Shown piece after piece: positions 46,601 to 59,090 of a stretch of 64,000 nt of DNA (position 1 is its first letter; every line of letters starts with the position of its first letter). The position numbers and the translations under genes were made by a program. Under the pieces are notes generated by a model that was given only the letters and a program-made list of their open reading frames with translations, was not told the DNA's origin and ran no database searches. Where the stretch lies: contig OU744447.1 of the NCBI GenBank assembly GCA_916610825.1, forward strand, positions 20,491,563-20,555,562. The letters run 5' to 3'. The DNA is from Haliclystus octoradiatus. Taxonomy: Eukaryota > Cnidaria > Staurozoa > Stauromedusae > Haliclystidae.

Positions 46601-49600
46601 GCTCTCACATGTGGTACAGTAGTCCAGGTTAATATTACAATACTTAATCATGGCAGACTAGATTTAATTGTCCAGGATCTCAGTAATAATGTGTCATGGT
46701 TCATAATAAGACAATTCATCATGGATCATTTAATTCGACATCAGAATCACAGCAGTCATTGATGATCAAATAAAGTTAATGCATATTTGTAATGTATATT
46801 TTCATTTTGCGGTCTATACGTCATAACTTGGTATTGCTCGCAAGGGATCTTCCCATGGATTTCCCCAATTCAACTTGGCCAACATTAAACCCAGCAACGC
46901 AGGCAACTCATTGCTAGTTGCATATAATAGCTAATTCACCCCTGTGAAAACAGTTCATGAACATTTAATGGACCAACTGGTATGTCTTTTTCAGCAAAAT
47001 TCCATCAAACACAGGCTGTTAAACGTTCACAAACCGTTTATGAACTGTCGATAAGGTGTTGTTCATGAACTCAGTGAAAGCTTTTGCAGAGGTAATCATA
47101 TCATAGCGGAAAGAGAAAACCTGGGAAATCATAACCGTGTGGCATAAAAGAGAAGGGAAAGTACGGAAGACAAGTGTTATAGTGTATATCCCGGATATTG
47201 GGAGATTGCTTCTTTAGATAGAGAAAAATTTTCTATCAGTACATGATCTTCTTGTGTTTTTACTTTGTGCGATCATTTCTCCTTCAAAAATGCAGTCAAA
47301 GTGACGGTTTTGGGTTAATTTTGTGTCTCACTCTTTTTTCTCGAACAGGAACCCGTTTATTTTCAACAAGAGAGTTTACACCGGAAAAAACACTAATTTT
47401 TTTACTTATTTGTCTCTAAATAAAAAACCGCTAAACCAAATGACAATCTGCTTTCAGAATGAAATTTTCAACGTTCAGCTGAAGATTTAGAGCTATATTT
47501 GATCAATATTCCAGATCCAGGTAAAGAGATATGAGCCTCTAAAGTCAAAAGTTTTTAGTTTTGGATTTTTCTCACTCAAGTGCTCACACGATTAACACCT
47601 CTTTGCGACTTCGTCTAAGCAGGTTATCGCTGCTGGATATTGATCGTATGTGACTATTTTTAATACGCATCAACTATGCCGACTATGCTTAGACGAAGCC
47701 GTAAAGAGGTGTTAGTCGCGTGAGCACTTAAGTGAGAAAAATACAAAACTAAAAACTATTGACTTTAGAGGCTTATATCTCTTTACCTGGATCTTGAATA
47801 TTGATCAAATATAGCTCTAAATCTTCAGCTGAAAGTTGAAAATTTTATTCCGAAAGCAAATTGTCATTTGGCTTAGCGGCTTTTTATTTAGAAACAAATA
47901 AGTAAAATGTTTAGTGTTTTTTCCGGTGTAAACTCTCTTGTGGAAAATAAGTGGGTTCCTGTTCGAGGAAAAAGAGTGAGACACAAAATCATAACTTTGA
48001 TTGCATTTTTGAGGGGGAAATGCTTGCGCAAAGTAAAAATACAAGAAGAACATGTACTGATAGAAAATTTTTCTCTATCTAAAGAAGCTATCTCCCAATA
48101 TCCGGGATATACACTTTATAGGGTGTGTGTGTTTTATTCATAATCGTTCTGTTGGCAAACCCTGCTGTCTGATCAGAGAATACACCCAAACCCAAGATAT
48201 ATTACCTATGATATATTATAAAATACCTAGGAATGTCATCAGAAGTTAATGAGATAAATTATTTTGAAGGTTGATGACATAAATTTTAAATACAAAGAAA
48301 TTGTGACAGCTTGCGGCCATGCAATACAGTTTATTCCAGGCTGTCCAAGAAATAGTACCTGACAGAAGAAGAATGCTAGCTATTGATTGTTGTTAGATTG
48401 CATTACATTAAATTTCATTATTGAATAATTGAGGTTGATGTTTATAAATGTATAGATCTCCCCAGCATGGCCCGACAAAATGTTTAACCTTCTGCAAATC
48501 TAATCTTTTTAGATGGCAATGGATCAATAATTCTACTTTTCAATTTTATTTTTCTTGGGTAGGGTTTTTTTTGTGAACAAAACAAAATTCGAATTTGAGA
48601 AGGCTCATGTCTTCTTTGGGTCCAATACCATTTTCTGATTCTGCTTGCAACTAAATTCGGCCCTGGGTCAAGTATATTATGATATAAAAACTATAGTATT
48701 GATATACAACATTATACTTTACCTTAGCAACGCCCCATTAAGAGAAGTGAGAAATTTGCAATGGTTGAATTGAATAAATTATAACTTGTGATCCTAAATT
48801 ATTGTAAGATACTAATACAATCATAATCAATGCATTACCGTGCTATAAGTTCAGCTGTTTCTTCCTCGTTAAACAATTCTTTATCTTCTTCAATTTCAGA
48901 AGTGAACCATTCTAACTTTGATGCTTGAAAACAAAATAAATAATGTAGGTAAGTTAAGGAACACTTATAGAGTTGATGGGAGTGACATGGGAGGTGATGA
49001 AAGAATGAAAAGCATTGTTTCAATACCAGTAGGCAGGGTCTGTTCTCTGTAATGTAGCATAATTGAAAATAAGGCTATGTAAGAATAAAGACTTCTGAAC
49101 AAATAATGATAATGAGCGGTAGACAGGGACTGACAAAAGTAGCCTGAATCCTGAAATTTTAAATCCAGGATGGCTTGGCAAATTTGAAAGAAAATGTTGA
49201 AACGTTCTAGGATTCCAGAAGACCAAACCTTTTGTTGGACCCTTCCGGCAGGCCAATTCCTTGGTAGGCATTTTGATGAAAAAGATAGAGCTGCCCTCAA
49301 TGGCTGCACAATGGCATTTGTTCAGTTGAAATAAGCAGCGTTGTGATGTAAAACTCAGAGCAGCATCATCTAATATGATGCTATAAATATTTTCATCATC
49401 CAGCACTGTACAGTCAACCTCGCTTAATATCCCTTTTTAATATACCACCTTACCCCCACATAAATCTGATTTTTATTTTTCATTCACTGTATATAAACTC
49501 TAATATTCCAATATCCCTAACTCGTTTAATATATATCCCATCCCGCTTACTGTCCCACTTTTCATCTGCACCAGATGGGGGAGAGGCATTAAGCGAGTTT

Positions 49601-50360
49601 GACTGCTAGGCTATCAATATGGAACTAAGGTGATGTGATATTATATGCATATTTATATAACATTGTATAGTATTTAACATAATCATTTGCTCATGTCTCC
49701 TTTAGTATTTTCATCATCGTCATTCTTACCTTGAGCAGCTATGAGAGAATCACGATTTCCTTTATTTCTGCAAACAAATGAAATCATAATGTAAAAAGCA
49801 ATATAACCAGAGACCAAAGATCTGTTTGTCATGGACAAACAATTATGCTAAAATAGAACGGAATGATGATTAACGCGTTATTGAATTTTAGCAATGATGA
49901 TTAACGCGTGAAAAAGGAGCGAATTTGGATTTAAATTTGTAATGGGAGGAGCAACAAGGTACATTTTCAAAAGATGACTTTAGGGTAATGTTAATCTTAA
50001 TCAAAATATTATCCTTATCAAAAATATGCACAGGTAAACCAAGAAATGAGCGTTATTCTCAGTCAACTGATTGCCTTCTATAAATAATTTTATAGATGTT
50101 ACATTCTAGCTAGTTATACCCAATATCGTAGATTATGAAAAAAGGAATAAAAAAGTCCTTTTCTGTTGACTATGGAAACATAAATATTAAAATAGTCTAT
50201 TTTTAGTCAATAGTCAATTTTAAAAATAAAAATAATAAAATTCATACTTGTCTAGTTTATCTAGTCGATGAACTTCACGTTGTAACTGTTGGGCTCTTCT
50301 TGATTTTGGATGAATATCTTTTCTACCTGCTACCCTCAACCTGTTCTTGTTTACCTTAGG
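43633..50360 (-). CDS. TMA16: TMA16, translation machinery-associated protein 16 (60S biogenesis factor)
   Basis: Small basic protein that associates with late pre-60S ribosomal particles. Coding exons (5' to 3'): 50360-50248, 49767-49730, 48923-48839, 46000-45852, 44740-44698, 43729-43633. Phases close at every junction; with the initiator Met the protein is 175 residues (human about 203). Family features: a PKV...GRKDIHPKSRRAQQL basic N-terminus (human MPKAPKGK...VIHPYSRKAAQI), KLEWF, ELIARYLNRFEEELQEI, an SRVDVINMVKDRE segment, and PDISSVIALNKLRAWD near the C-terminus. The first coding exon seen starts with CCT right after an acceptor, so the ATG must end an upstream exon in phase 0. One candidate is ATG-GTTAGA on the minus strand at ~52897-52901, unproven. 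The intron between exons 3 and 4 holds a 935-bp foldback element, and the next intron holds a composite repeat with a LINE inside it. Confidence 0.92.
44140..44515. mobile_element. MITE-like element with ~80-bp inverted repeats
   Basis: 44189-44270 and 44391-44475 are inverted copies (TATGACTATTTATCGC, AAATTCTGTTTTCAA...). Weaker inverted similarity extends outward to GGCTAGATCA / GATTTAGCC. It lies in the last intron of TMA16. Confidence 0.65.
45078..45838 (+). repeat. Same dispersed repeat as 28110-28425, interrupted by a LINE end
   Basis: Matches the copy at 28.1 kb at both ends (AGGGCCGTCCCTAG...GGCATGGCCCT) but holds extra sequence at about 45140-45360 and a LINE 3' end at about 45433-45690. 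Order of events is readable: the repeat came first and the LINE landed inside it. Confidence 0.6.
45433..45690 (+). mobile_element. Truncated non-LTR retrotransposon 3' end
   Basis: The frame WWNSLPESVVTSKTLISFK ending in a stop at 45547-45549 is the typical C-terminus of CR1/Jockey-type reverse transcriptase proteins. It is followed by about 140 bp of 3' sequence and an AAACAACAACAAC tail. The 5' end is truncated. Confidence 0.7.
46250..46580 (+). repeat. Dispersed SINE-like repeat with tRNA-like head, fullest copy
   Basis: The head (about 46269-46360) has GGGGGATTGGCTCAGATG, resembling an A box, and GGCTCAAATCCCCC, resembling a B box, whose ends can pair as an acceptor-like stem. The body matches the copies at 15.0 and 1.0 kb. 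This suggests a tRNA-derived SINE; promoter boxes are imperfect. Confidence 0.55.
46797..46921 (+). repeat. ~115-bp dispersed repeat, copy 2
   Basis: Same order of blocks as 23889-24007, about 85 percent identical by eye. It is followed directly by a CCCCTGYGAAAA-family element. Confidence 0.7.
46935..47097. mobile_element. Member of the CCCCTGYGAAAA / TTCATGAAC family
   Basis: Starts ACCCCTGTGAAAACAGTTC and ends AGCTTTTGCAGAGGT, with paired GTTCATGAAC and GTTCACAAAC motifs between. Confidence 0.6.
47181..48115. mobile_element. 935-bp near-perfect foldback element
   Basis: Arms of about 450 bp (47181-47630 and 47680-48115) are inverted copies around a ~50-bp loop. The termini are AGTGTATATCCCGG and its complement, flanked by a perfect TTAT duplication (47177-47180 and 48116-48119). 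Like the 3.5-kb element it begins AGTG and has a 4-bp T-rich target. It lies in a TMA16 intron. No coding frame survives. Confidence 0.9.
49411..49605. mobile_element. 195-bp pogo/Tigger-type MITE
   Basis: The ends CAGTCAACCTCGCTTAATAT and ATTAAGCGAGTTTGACTG are inverted copies. CAGT...ACTG ends next to TA are typical of the pogo branch of Tc1/mariner elements. The left flank is TA; the right flank is CTA, a single-base shift. Confidence 0.75.
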
Positions 50361-53112
50361 CTAAAATAAAGAAATTTATTTTTGAAATAAAAAATAGAAA
50401 TTAAACCGTGCAGGCGATTGGTCAACAAAATAATAGTTTACAAATGATAGGCTACATGCCTAATGTCTATAATTGTTTATCTGTATTCAGCGTAACATGA
50501 AAACTTGGAAGTCGATAGCAAAATATCCAGATAGAGTTGGTGCATATTTCCTGGGTGACAGTACGATCCCTCACAAAATAATTTAATCCCTCACAGAAAT
50601 TTGAAAATGAAACACAAAATCCAAAGTTCAACAGGAGCATGACTGGATTGAATGCATTAACAAACAGGAGAAGGAACCTAGGATACAGTCCTTGTAATTT
50701 CTCAATAAAAAACACTCTATACAATTGAAAATTGTTTGGCTATGGATGGATTGGCTATGGATTTCAGACTGGATGTCCATCTTTCTTTATTATATAAATT
50801 TATTTTCTGGTTCTGTAGGCCTACCTTTTTGCTTTTGCTAAACGTTTGATTTTGCTAAAGATAAACTAGATTCAAATTCGGACTTTTTGCAGGAGATTTT
50901 CTGAAACCAGATTTCGACTAGATGCAAATGCATGCTTATATTGAGTTATGAATCATCCGACTTAACTGGTTCAAATTAATGCATGAAGAAATCTATGAAG
51001 AAAAGCCGATCGAAGCCGTAACTTAATTGAAAAAATATTCTATTTCATTTTTGCTTTTGAAAGAAGCAGAAATTTTAGAAGTGAAAAGTGACATGCATAG
51101 GATTTTATCTGCAAAATTAGGTACTATTTAGTTTATCCCAAAGCAAGTGGAAGTTGTAGCCATACCCCAAAAAATATCCAAGAAATATTTACTAACCAGA
51201 GCGTAATAGAGTTGCATATTTTTCGGGGGTTTGTCTAAATTAAATTCTGTTTCACCTAACAACACCGCCAAAGCCCGGAAAAGCTTCAATGATTATTCAA
51301 TATTCATTATAGAACGGGAAATTATTTATTATTACTTTACATCTTATGTCGTTAATTACAGTCATGTACTTTCTTACATATTTTAATGAATTTGTTGTCA
51401 CTGACGAAGTGGAAGTTGGTATTGCAATTGTTTCTATATTTTATTCCTTTTCATTGAAGTAGCCTACAATTATTGGCTGTAGGCCTAATTATCAGTAAAT
51501 ATTTTATACAACTGAAATTTAATTTCCACAACGCGGGTTTGTTTTACAAATTTGACAACGTTCTATTCGAAATCCTTTTCCAATAATATTTTCTGATTAT
51601 ATAATTCCAACTAAAGATCAGATGATAACACATCTTATTTTATTTTTCACTTTGATATAAATATGTCAAGTCACAATAACAAAGGATTGCTCTGTTTTGT
51701 ATTTGCTAGACAATAGAAATTCATTCTTGTTGAAAAAGGAAACACCTTTCATTGGTTTTTCTCAACTTGGATGTATTTATTTTAAAAAATGAAGCCGGCC
51801 ATGTACACCTCTGTTTAATAACGAATCCATTGATATGTATTTCCAGTATTGCATCTAAAACGGCATCGTGAATCCCCGACTTACTTACTACAGACATACA
51901 AATGGAAATAGCAGAAATTTAAAATTAGATATGTTGCCGTCAGAGTCGGAGTTTGAGTATATTTTTCTTACATTTTCGGAGACGGACTCTTTCAAGATAT
52001 TTTTCTGACTCGGAGTCTGAAAATTATGACTCAGTACACCTCTGTAAATGTCATTCAATTGAAACTCAAAAAGTTGGTGTTGAAACAACGACAAATGAAA
52101 ATAGCATATGCCTGCTAAACACATATTAATGGTCAGATGGTCAGAAATTTTATTTAATTTATCTTGGATGTGCTAATCTGAAATGAAATTTAAATTTGAA
52201 ATCAACGCCTTTGATTTTAACAGGAACTTTCAAATACTGAAAATACAGGCCATTCAATTCAACTCTCACAATTCTATCACGAGGTACTGTTTCAAGTGTC
52301 AGCTTCATACTCTTGATGTCTTGATATGTAGACCTATATCAGTCCAAGTATTGTCCATGCTTTTCACATGCATTAATAATAAGATGAAAGTGGAAAATTC
52401 AAATGAAATATTTTGGGAACATGTCTTAGTTAATAGATAATGGGGTTTCTCAGAAAAAATGTGCAGTCGAGTGCGGGCGTTTTAACAGATATTTGCCTTT
52501 CCGCTGGCGGAAAAACAACATTCTGTAGATAAATAGTAGTTGATAGGCTATTGTAAAAATTTTGCGGGTAGCTGGAGATGCTTGAAATATTATCTCAGGG
52601 GCGGCTCTGCCATACTAAATGCAAACTGGCGGCTATACAATCTGTTTAAATAGATTACAATATAGCAGAGTAGCACAAAGTTACAAACAGACACAAATTA
52701 GCTGTCTGCACCACATGCTTTCATCTGTGTGCTTTCATCAAATCGCTGGACTCGTTGGATGGACTGTGTTCTGTACTTCTGTGACAGAAGAAGTTTAATA
52801 ACTAACTACCTAACCTAGCTACAACTTCAATTTCGCTTCTCTTCTCTACTCATGTCATTCAAACTTGAATAAATTGAAAATTAGCATATATATCTAACCA
52901 TTATGTGTATGATGCAGATCTTCAAATGAGAATATAAGATTTGTTTAATGTTTGTCTCCTTGAACCTTTACTTGAAACCTTGATCTTGAATTCTTGATTC
53001 CTTATTCAATTCCCATGCGTCAGGAAAACATTTGACAGGCCTGTCCAAAGTGCTTCGTTTTCAATATTAAAATTCTACCTCGTCTTCATGGAAGTCATTT
53101 TTTGTTTTGAAT
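50361..53112. other. Non-coding stretch upstream of TMA16 coding exons
   Basis: No coding exon is recognised. The 5' exon of TMA16, which must supply the initiator ATG, should be here or further right. The rest is AT-rich sequence with degenerate repeats. Confidence 0.4.
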
Positions 53113-54744
53113 AGTCAAAACGGTAAACAGAATATTCAACAGGCTGCATGGAGTCATGCGCAGTAGCATCCTGTCCCGTCTGATATTTTGGCCACATCTG
53201 AATTAAATCTGAATCTCGCACGATTGACTGTACTTCGGTTTGATTTGTATTTCAAACTCAATTTGACTTTGAGATTTCTGATGGCGGCCAGAAAATGGCG
53301 GTCTTGTCCGAATGTAATGAGATTAAAGTTTCAAAATAACAGCTTTCGACAATAGTCATCGTCATATAATATAATTTGTGTGGATACAAAGTTTTTATCC
53401 TGGTCATCGTAAAATTCCAGTACAGTTGATGTAACATTTATCAATTATTTGCACGTCTACGTTGTTACTTATCAACGAACAGTCTAACAGAGACTGAGTA
53501 CACGGTGTATTTTTAAATAGCTAATATTGAATATTGGACAGGGTAAGGGAAGATATTTGAAAAATTAACATGAAATATAGTGTAATTCAACTCAGCTTTG
53601 AATAGTAAGATTTGATAATATCAATATAACATCAAAACATGAATAAATTGTACACATAGAATAGGCTAGTCTATATTTTCTAAAGTCATTGCTCGTAGAC
53701 TAGCCTACCTTCAAATCATAGTCTATAACCTACATTAATCAGGAAAGTAAGGGAAGGAGCTCACTCAATCAAGTAAGGGCCAAGGTACTAACTGATGATA
53801 GATAGGCTTAGTGATCAACTGTCTTTGATCTGATATAGTATTTATTAAATTACAAAAAAGCTAACATTAATGAGCGACTATTATGGAAGAGCTTTTGGTC
53901 TCCACTACATACAGTATCTCAATTCAGTTGAAAACTAATAGTTATTGTTTTTAAAAACAACTTATCTGAAATAGTAAACAAACTTATCTATTTGTATTGT
54001 AGGCTTTGCAACACTGAGCCAGAGTAAATGTTTGTAATATTGTTTAAAATCATAGAAATGAAGGCTACTTGCAGAACAAAATCCTCTGATAAAGTGTTCC
54101 ACCGTGGATATAGCACAGCTAATAAATGGATTCTTAACCACTTGCAGAAACAGGACAATTGTGGCATTTGGGACGATTACTTTGTCATAATCCTTTACAC
54201 CTTGCCTATAATAATTATTAATTAATATGTATCAACATGTGTGTATATGCATCAATATGAGATACTTACACAACAAATAACTAATGGACAATCTACAAGA
54301 TTATAGGCTAAGCTAATTTTTGATTTATAAAGGGTAGGCCCCTACAAAGTTGAAAGAGACAGCATTCTGAGGTGATCGGTCAAGATAGTTAAAATTTAAG
54401 CAACATCGGTAATCTTCATCAGGATGTCTCGTGATATTAAACTACCTCCTAGAAAATTATGTTAGATATACGGGAGGCTGAGAGCTCGACTGTACGCGGA
54501 CATATGTTTTGTAGATTAAGCCTAGTAATCAGCAAAGAGAAATGTTAACTTTTCAATAGCAAATATCCCCCTAACATGCCTTGGCAGAAATCATGAAACA
54601 ATAGAGGGATGGTTTATATTTCGTGTAGGGCCTACTTCTGTGTGTGTACTCTTTTACTAAAAATATCATCATACATTTATGAAAATTGATGTTCTTCAAG
54701 CAAATATCAAAATAATTAGTTGAAGTTTAGAAATAGGCTAGATA

Positions 54745-55185
54745 CAGTTGAAATCTGTGTATAGCAGCCAGCTATGAGAGGTAGATAAATTGATCAATGT
54801 AGACTGGTAGCTCAATAGTAGAGTGCATGTAGTCCCTGTGGGAGACCGGGGTTTGATTCCTCATCGCCTCACAAAATGTATTTTTTTTTCTATACGTACC
54901 AGTAACTTTCATGTAATAGAGCTCATTGTAATTTCAATTAGTTGATTATAAATTTGACTGCTGTTCAGACATTCATTCCCATGCAAACAAGCTTGAAGCT
55001 TATGTGGTTAAATTTAAATTGTAAACTGCGAAGAGAAACAAAATTATCCCATCACACCATTATATGCAGGTGGCCTTTATATTCAGGGTTGATTAGATAG
55101 AAAATACTATTTCAGGCATACCAAGAGTGACCACTGTAGACGGTTGGCTGCTGCATAGAGGTGACCACTATGAATTCTGGCAAAG
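54745..55185 (+). repeat. Dispersed repeat split by a tRNA-derived insertion
   Basis: Outer parts match the family at 25585 and 32425 (ATAGCAGCCAGCTATGAGAG, then TTCAGGGTTGATTAGATAG). About 54803-54873 is a tRNA-like stretch with GGTAGCTCAATAGTAGAG as A box and GGGTTTGATTCC as B box. The tRNA-like part lacks a proper acceptor stem and is followed by a T-rich run, so it is a SINE head or tRNA pseudogene, not a functional tRNA. Confidence 0.55.
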
Positions 55186-56009
55186 GAGCATGTGGCCATT
55201 GTTTTCAAATTAATTTTAATAAGAGTAGGCGTTTGGCGTGGTCCTGGAATACTGTAGCAGAAAAAGCTACATGGGTGCAACCCTGGGCAGCACAATGCTG
55301 TACCAAAACCTTTGAAGCCATTGTTACTCGAGTCTTGTAGCTAATCTGTCTCCCCTACTACCTTCTTTTAAGTCATTTCAGAATCAATCAAATGCATTTC
55401 TAATTTTGTACCGATTTTGTCTGAAACTCTCCTCTTACACCCCCTCTGAGTTTTGAATCTCGCTCTTGTCACGTGGGTATTTTCAGTGTGCGTTGTTCAA
55501 GGTAGTCAAATTAGCCCTATTCACAAATATATTCATAAACAGGATAACAATAATTATGGAGCAATTTCTCTTTGCCTGTATTGTCGAAATTAATTGAATT
55601 CATTTAACAACTATCAATTTACCAATCATGAATTAGAAAACGTTCCTGCACAACAGTAGTAAGTTTCACTTGATGTTTACATCTAGAAACAAGAAAGATT
55701 TTGTTTGATGCCTTTGTTTTCCATCCTTTCGAAACTGTGCTGACGTCTGGGAGAACCAACAGTATGCAAAAACACCTTGATTGCCTACATAATCTACTGA
55801 ACAAGGATACATGGCATTGGTGTCATTATATTATCAATGATTAGAAATAAAGTATACGCTAAGTAAAGCTCGTGCTCAAGAATGTTTAAAGAACGTGCCT
55901 ATTTAACTTGCGCTAGTGCAAGTTTTCCCGTCTGTTTTGATCCTCTCACAAGGCCCATGGCTGCCACATAGTCTGCTGGTATTTGGTTAATCCGTAAAAG
56001 TATACGCAA

Positions 56010-56400
56010 AATGCAGGCTGTGATAACAGTTCTTGAACTTTAAATGGACCAACAAATATTCATGAATTGTTCATGAAAAACAGACCATTTAACCAGATAT
56101 AGCTACGTTCAGCCCAAACTATCAAGGCTGTAAAAATTGTCAGTAAGAAGAATTGAAAGCAGCACAAAAATAAGTGTATAGTATGAAGATCAGTATGTAT
56201 AGTACTGCACTTTGAAAAGTTGAAACGACTCAACGTAACAGTTATTCTAATGTTTCTTGAAAGGCCTATTCAAATTGAAAAACTACATTTAAAATAACTT
56301 CTCAGAAAAGTGACTACTGCCCAGAATGTGTAAAACAGGCTTGTATTTAAGGTTCATGAATAGTTCATGAACTCAACAAATTTTTCGTAGGGGAATAGGC
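56010..56400. mobile_element. Degraded CCCCTGYGAAAA-family sequence inside the 5.7-kb element
   Basis: Pieces TTTAAATGGACCAAC, ATTCATGAATTGTTCATG and, further on, GGTTCATGAATAGTTCATG...TTTTTCGTAGGGG are recognisable ends of the same hairpin family seen in the TRAPPC9 introns. Confidence 0.45.
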
Positions 56401-59014
56401 CTACTTATTTGCGTAGCACCAACCAAAGATATATCTATGTGAAAATCATATGATAATAATTAATGAAATATTTTGTAATAATAAAAACGTTCTTAAAAGC
56501 ATCAGGACCAAATTTCTGAGTAATGAAGAAATCATACCCTCTATAATATAAACTTTGTAATAGAACCTACATTGATCATACTATCACAGAGTCATATCTG
56601 ACAGGTATAATTTAAGTGAACAACCTTCAACCTTTTTGGCTGTGTTTAAAATCAAACCCACAACGAAAGTTAAACTAAAGTGACAATATTGTCAATTACG
56701 AATAAGAAAATATAATAATTTAAGAATCTGACCATTGCAAAAGTACATATATATGTTAGTTGTGAATAACAAATTTAACCTCTGAAAGTTTTGAGCCTCA
56801 TTTATTTTGCACCTGCGTATTAAAGATGTGCGAAGCCAATCAGATTGGATCGCATCCAGGTAGTGACATTTTAGGTCTTTGGATTGGGTAAAATTTGTAT
56901 TTATTGATTCCAGATGATTTTGGATTTTGAAACTTGGAAGAGTATTTGTACTTTGTAGCGATTAATCAATGTGTTCTAGTTTCCTCTCAACTGACCGCTT
57001 CTTGTACATATAGCGACATTCATGTTCCACTCTCTAGTATTCCACTCTCTAGTACATCAATTACACGTTTGATGTGAAATGAATTATACAATTTCTTCAA
57101 GGAAATGATCAAGATTATTGATTCATTGTACGTATCGTATTATCATTTTGATGTGCTGTATGTGACTGTCTCATGTCAGCACCCCATATAATTCCTGTAA
57201 TCTATCTATGTTGTCTATGTGTAGATTGAATAATAAATTAGATACAGTTTAGCCTTCATTGTGCTCACTATCCATTGGGTCTCGAATATCAATTACTGTA
57301 GTTGTTGTTATAGCAAAGCCAGCTATACGACATACAGTGATAGTACGTCTCATTTATTCATGCTGGTATTTATTATTGCTGTGTTGTAGTTTTGTATTTT
57401 ATCACAGTAATAGTAACTAAGTGTCTAACGCAGAATATCCAGCATCAAGTTAAAAGATATCTGATTAAAACGCCTGAGACTGTATCAAGCAATCACCCAT
57501 AAATTTATACATTAAAAACTTGGATTAGTTTACATTAATTACAAATTATTTGCTTCGAATCGGATTATATTTATAATTGGCATATTGCTTCAAATCGGAT
57601 TGGAATCGGATCATTACAACATTCATACCCGTAATCAATTTTGTGTAAATTCGATCTGATGCACACTTCAATGCGTATGGTCTTGCTTCAAGATGACATG
57701 AACATATATACTGGCTTTTGCTATCATTGAACTATACTACAGTTACGCCTACTTGTAGTTTTTAAAATTGAAATAAATTGATTAAAAGCCTATCGTCCAT
57801 TCATGCATTTGTAAATATTTACATTGTTTTATGGAATTCAGATAATTGATATTTTCTGAATTGATTAATACTGCACGCTGTTAGTTTTGAAGCTTCAATA
57901 TAATTGTTTATGGTATGACGACTTTCAGCCCAATACACTGCAACTGACTTGTTTCAGTCAAAACTCTGTGGCTTGGTAGAGATTTATCGATAAGAAGTAC
58001 TATATTAACATATCATATCATAACTAACATTTTGAAATATATTGAGTGTTTGAGAATTATTAAGATTTAAAAAATCAATTTCTTATTCAATAAATTGATT
58101 AAAATTAAAGCTGATAAATACATGTATATATGATAATCATATCATAGACAGTGGATCACTAAGCATCACTATCATCAATTATTACCGCAGCTGATTGAGT
58201 GAGCTCCTTTCGTTACTTTCCTGATTAATGTAGGTTATAGACTATGATTTGAAGGTAGGCTAGTCTATGAGCAATGACTTTAGAAAATATAGACTAGCCT
58301 ATTCTATGTGTACAATTTATTCGTGTTTAATGTTTTGATGTTATATTGATATTATCATATCTTACTATTCAAAGCTGAATTAGATTACACCATACTTTAT
58401 GTTAATTTTTCAAATATCTTCCCTTACCCTGTCCAATATTCAATATTAGCTATTTAAAAATAGGCCTACACCGTGTACTCTGTCTTTGTTAGACTGTTCG
58501 TTGATAAGTAACAACATAGACGTGGAAATAATTGATAAATGTTACATCAACTGTACTGGAATTTTACGATGACCAGGATAAAAACTTTGTATCCACACAA
58601 ATTATATTATATGACAATGACTATTGTCAAAAGCTGTTATTTTGAAACTTTAATCTCATTACTTTCGGACAAGACCGCCATTTTTCTGGCCGCCATCAGA
58701 AATCTCAAAGTCAAGTTGAGTTTGAAATACAAATCAAACCGCAGTACAGTCAATCGTGCGAGATTCAGATTTAATTCAGATGTGGCCAAAATATCAGACG
58801 GGACAGGGTGCTACTGCGCATGACTCCATGCAGCCTGTTGAATATTCTGTTTACCAGTCAAAACTTTGTATTTATCCTAGCTATCAGATTTAGCTATCAT
58901 AATCTTTCTTTTGCATAGTTTCCATTACGCCTACTACTATATTTATTACTAAAACAGTACTGAAGTACTTCTTCTGTTCGGAAATCAGGATTCTCTAATT
59001 GGCAAGCTTGGACA

Positions 59015-59090
59015 GGGACACCGGAGCGGTGGGGCTGCGGAGGTGACTGCCGCTCCTGCCCTTGAGGCAGGGGGGCGAGCGGGGCAAGAA
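59015..59090. other. Isolated GC-rich block
   Basis: About 75 bp with GC near 75 percent (CCGGAGCGGTGGGGCTGCGG, GGCAGGGGGGCGAGCGGGGC) in surroundings near 33 percent. It can fold as a GC hairpin around CTGCCCTTGAGGCAG. It lies just outside the right end of the 5.7-kb element. No gene recognised. Confidence 0.5.

Larger units (their letters stand above)
53113..58864. mobile_element. Large Mutator-like element with ~660-bp TIRs and 9-bp target duplication
   Basis: The element proper is 53122-58855 (5734 bp). Left TIR 53122 to about 53775 and right TIR about 58196 to 58855 are inverted copies, over 90 percent identical by eye, ending GGTAAACAG / CTGTTTACC. A perfect direct repeat AGTCAAAAC flanks it (53113-53121, 58856-58864). 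Long TIRs with a 9-bp duplication are the hallmark of Mutator-like elements. The 4.4-kb interior holds no long frame and is itself filled with other repeats, so the element is non-autonomous or decayed. Confidence 0.88.

Noticed and set aside
47907..48143. 78-codon ORF in the TMA16 intron
   Set aside because: It runs through the right arm of the foldback palindrome; the inverted arm lacks the frame.
54803..54873. Possible tRNA gene
   Set aside because: A- and B-box-like strings are present but no paired acceptor stem or clean anticodon arm; it sits inside a dispersed repeat, so it is a SINE head or pseudogene.
58539..58823. 94-codon plus-strand ORF
   Set aside because: It lies wholly inside the right inverted repeat of the 5.7-kb element and the other arm does not keep the frame.
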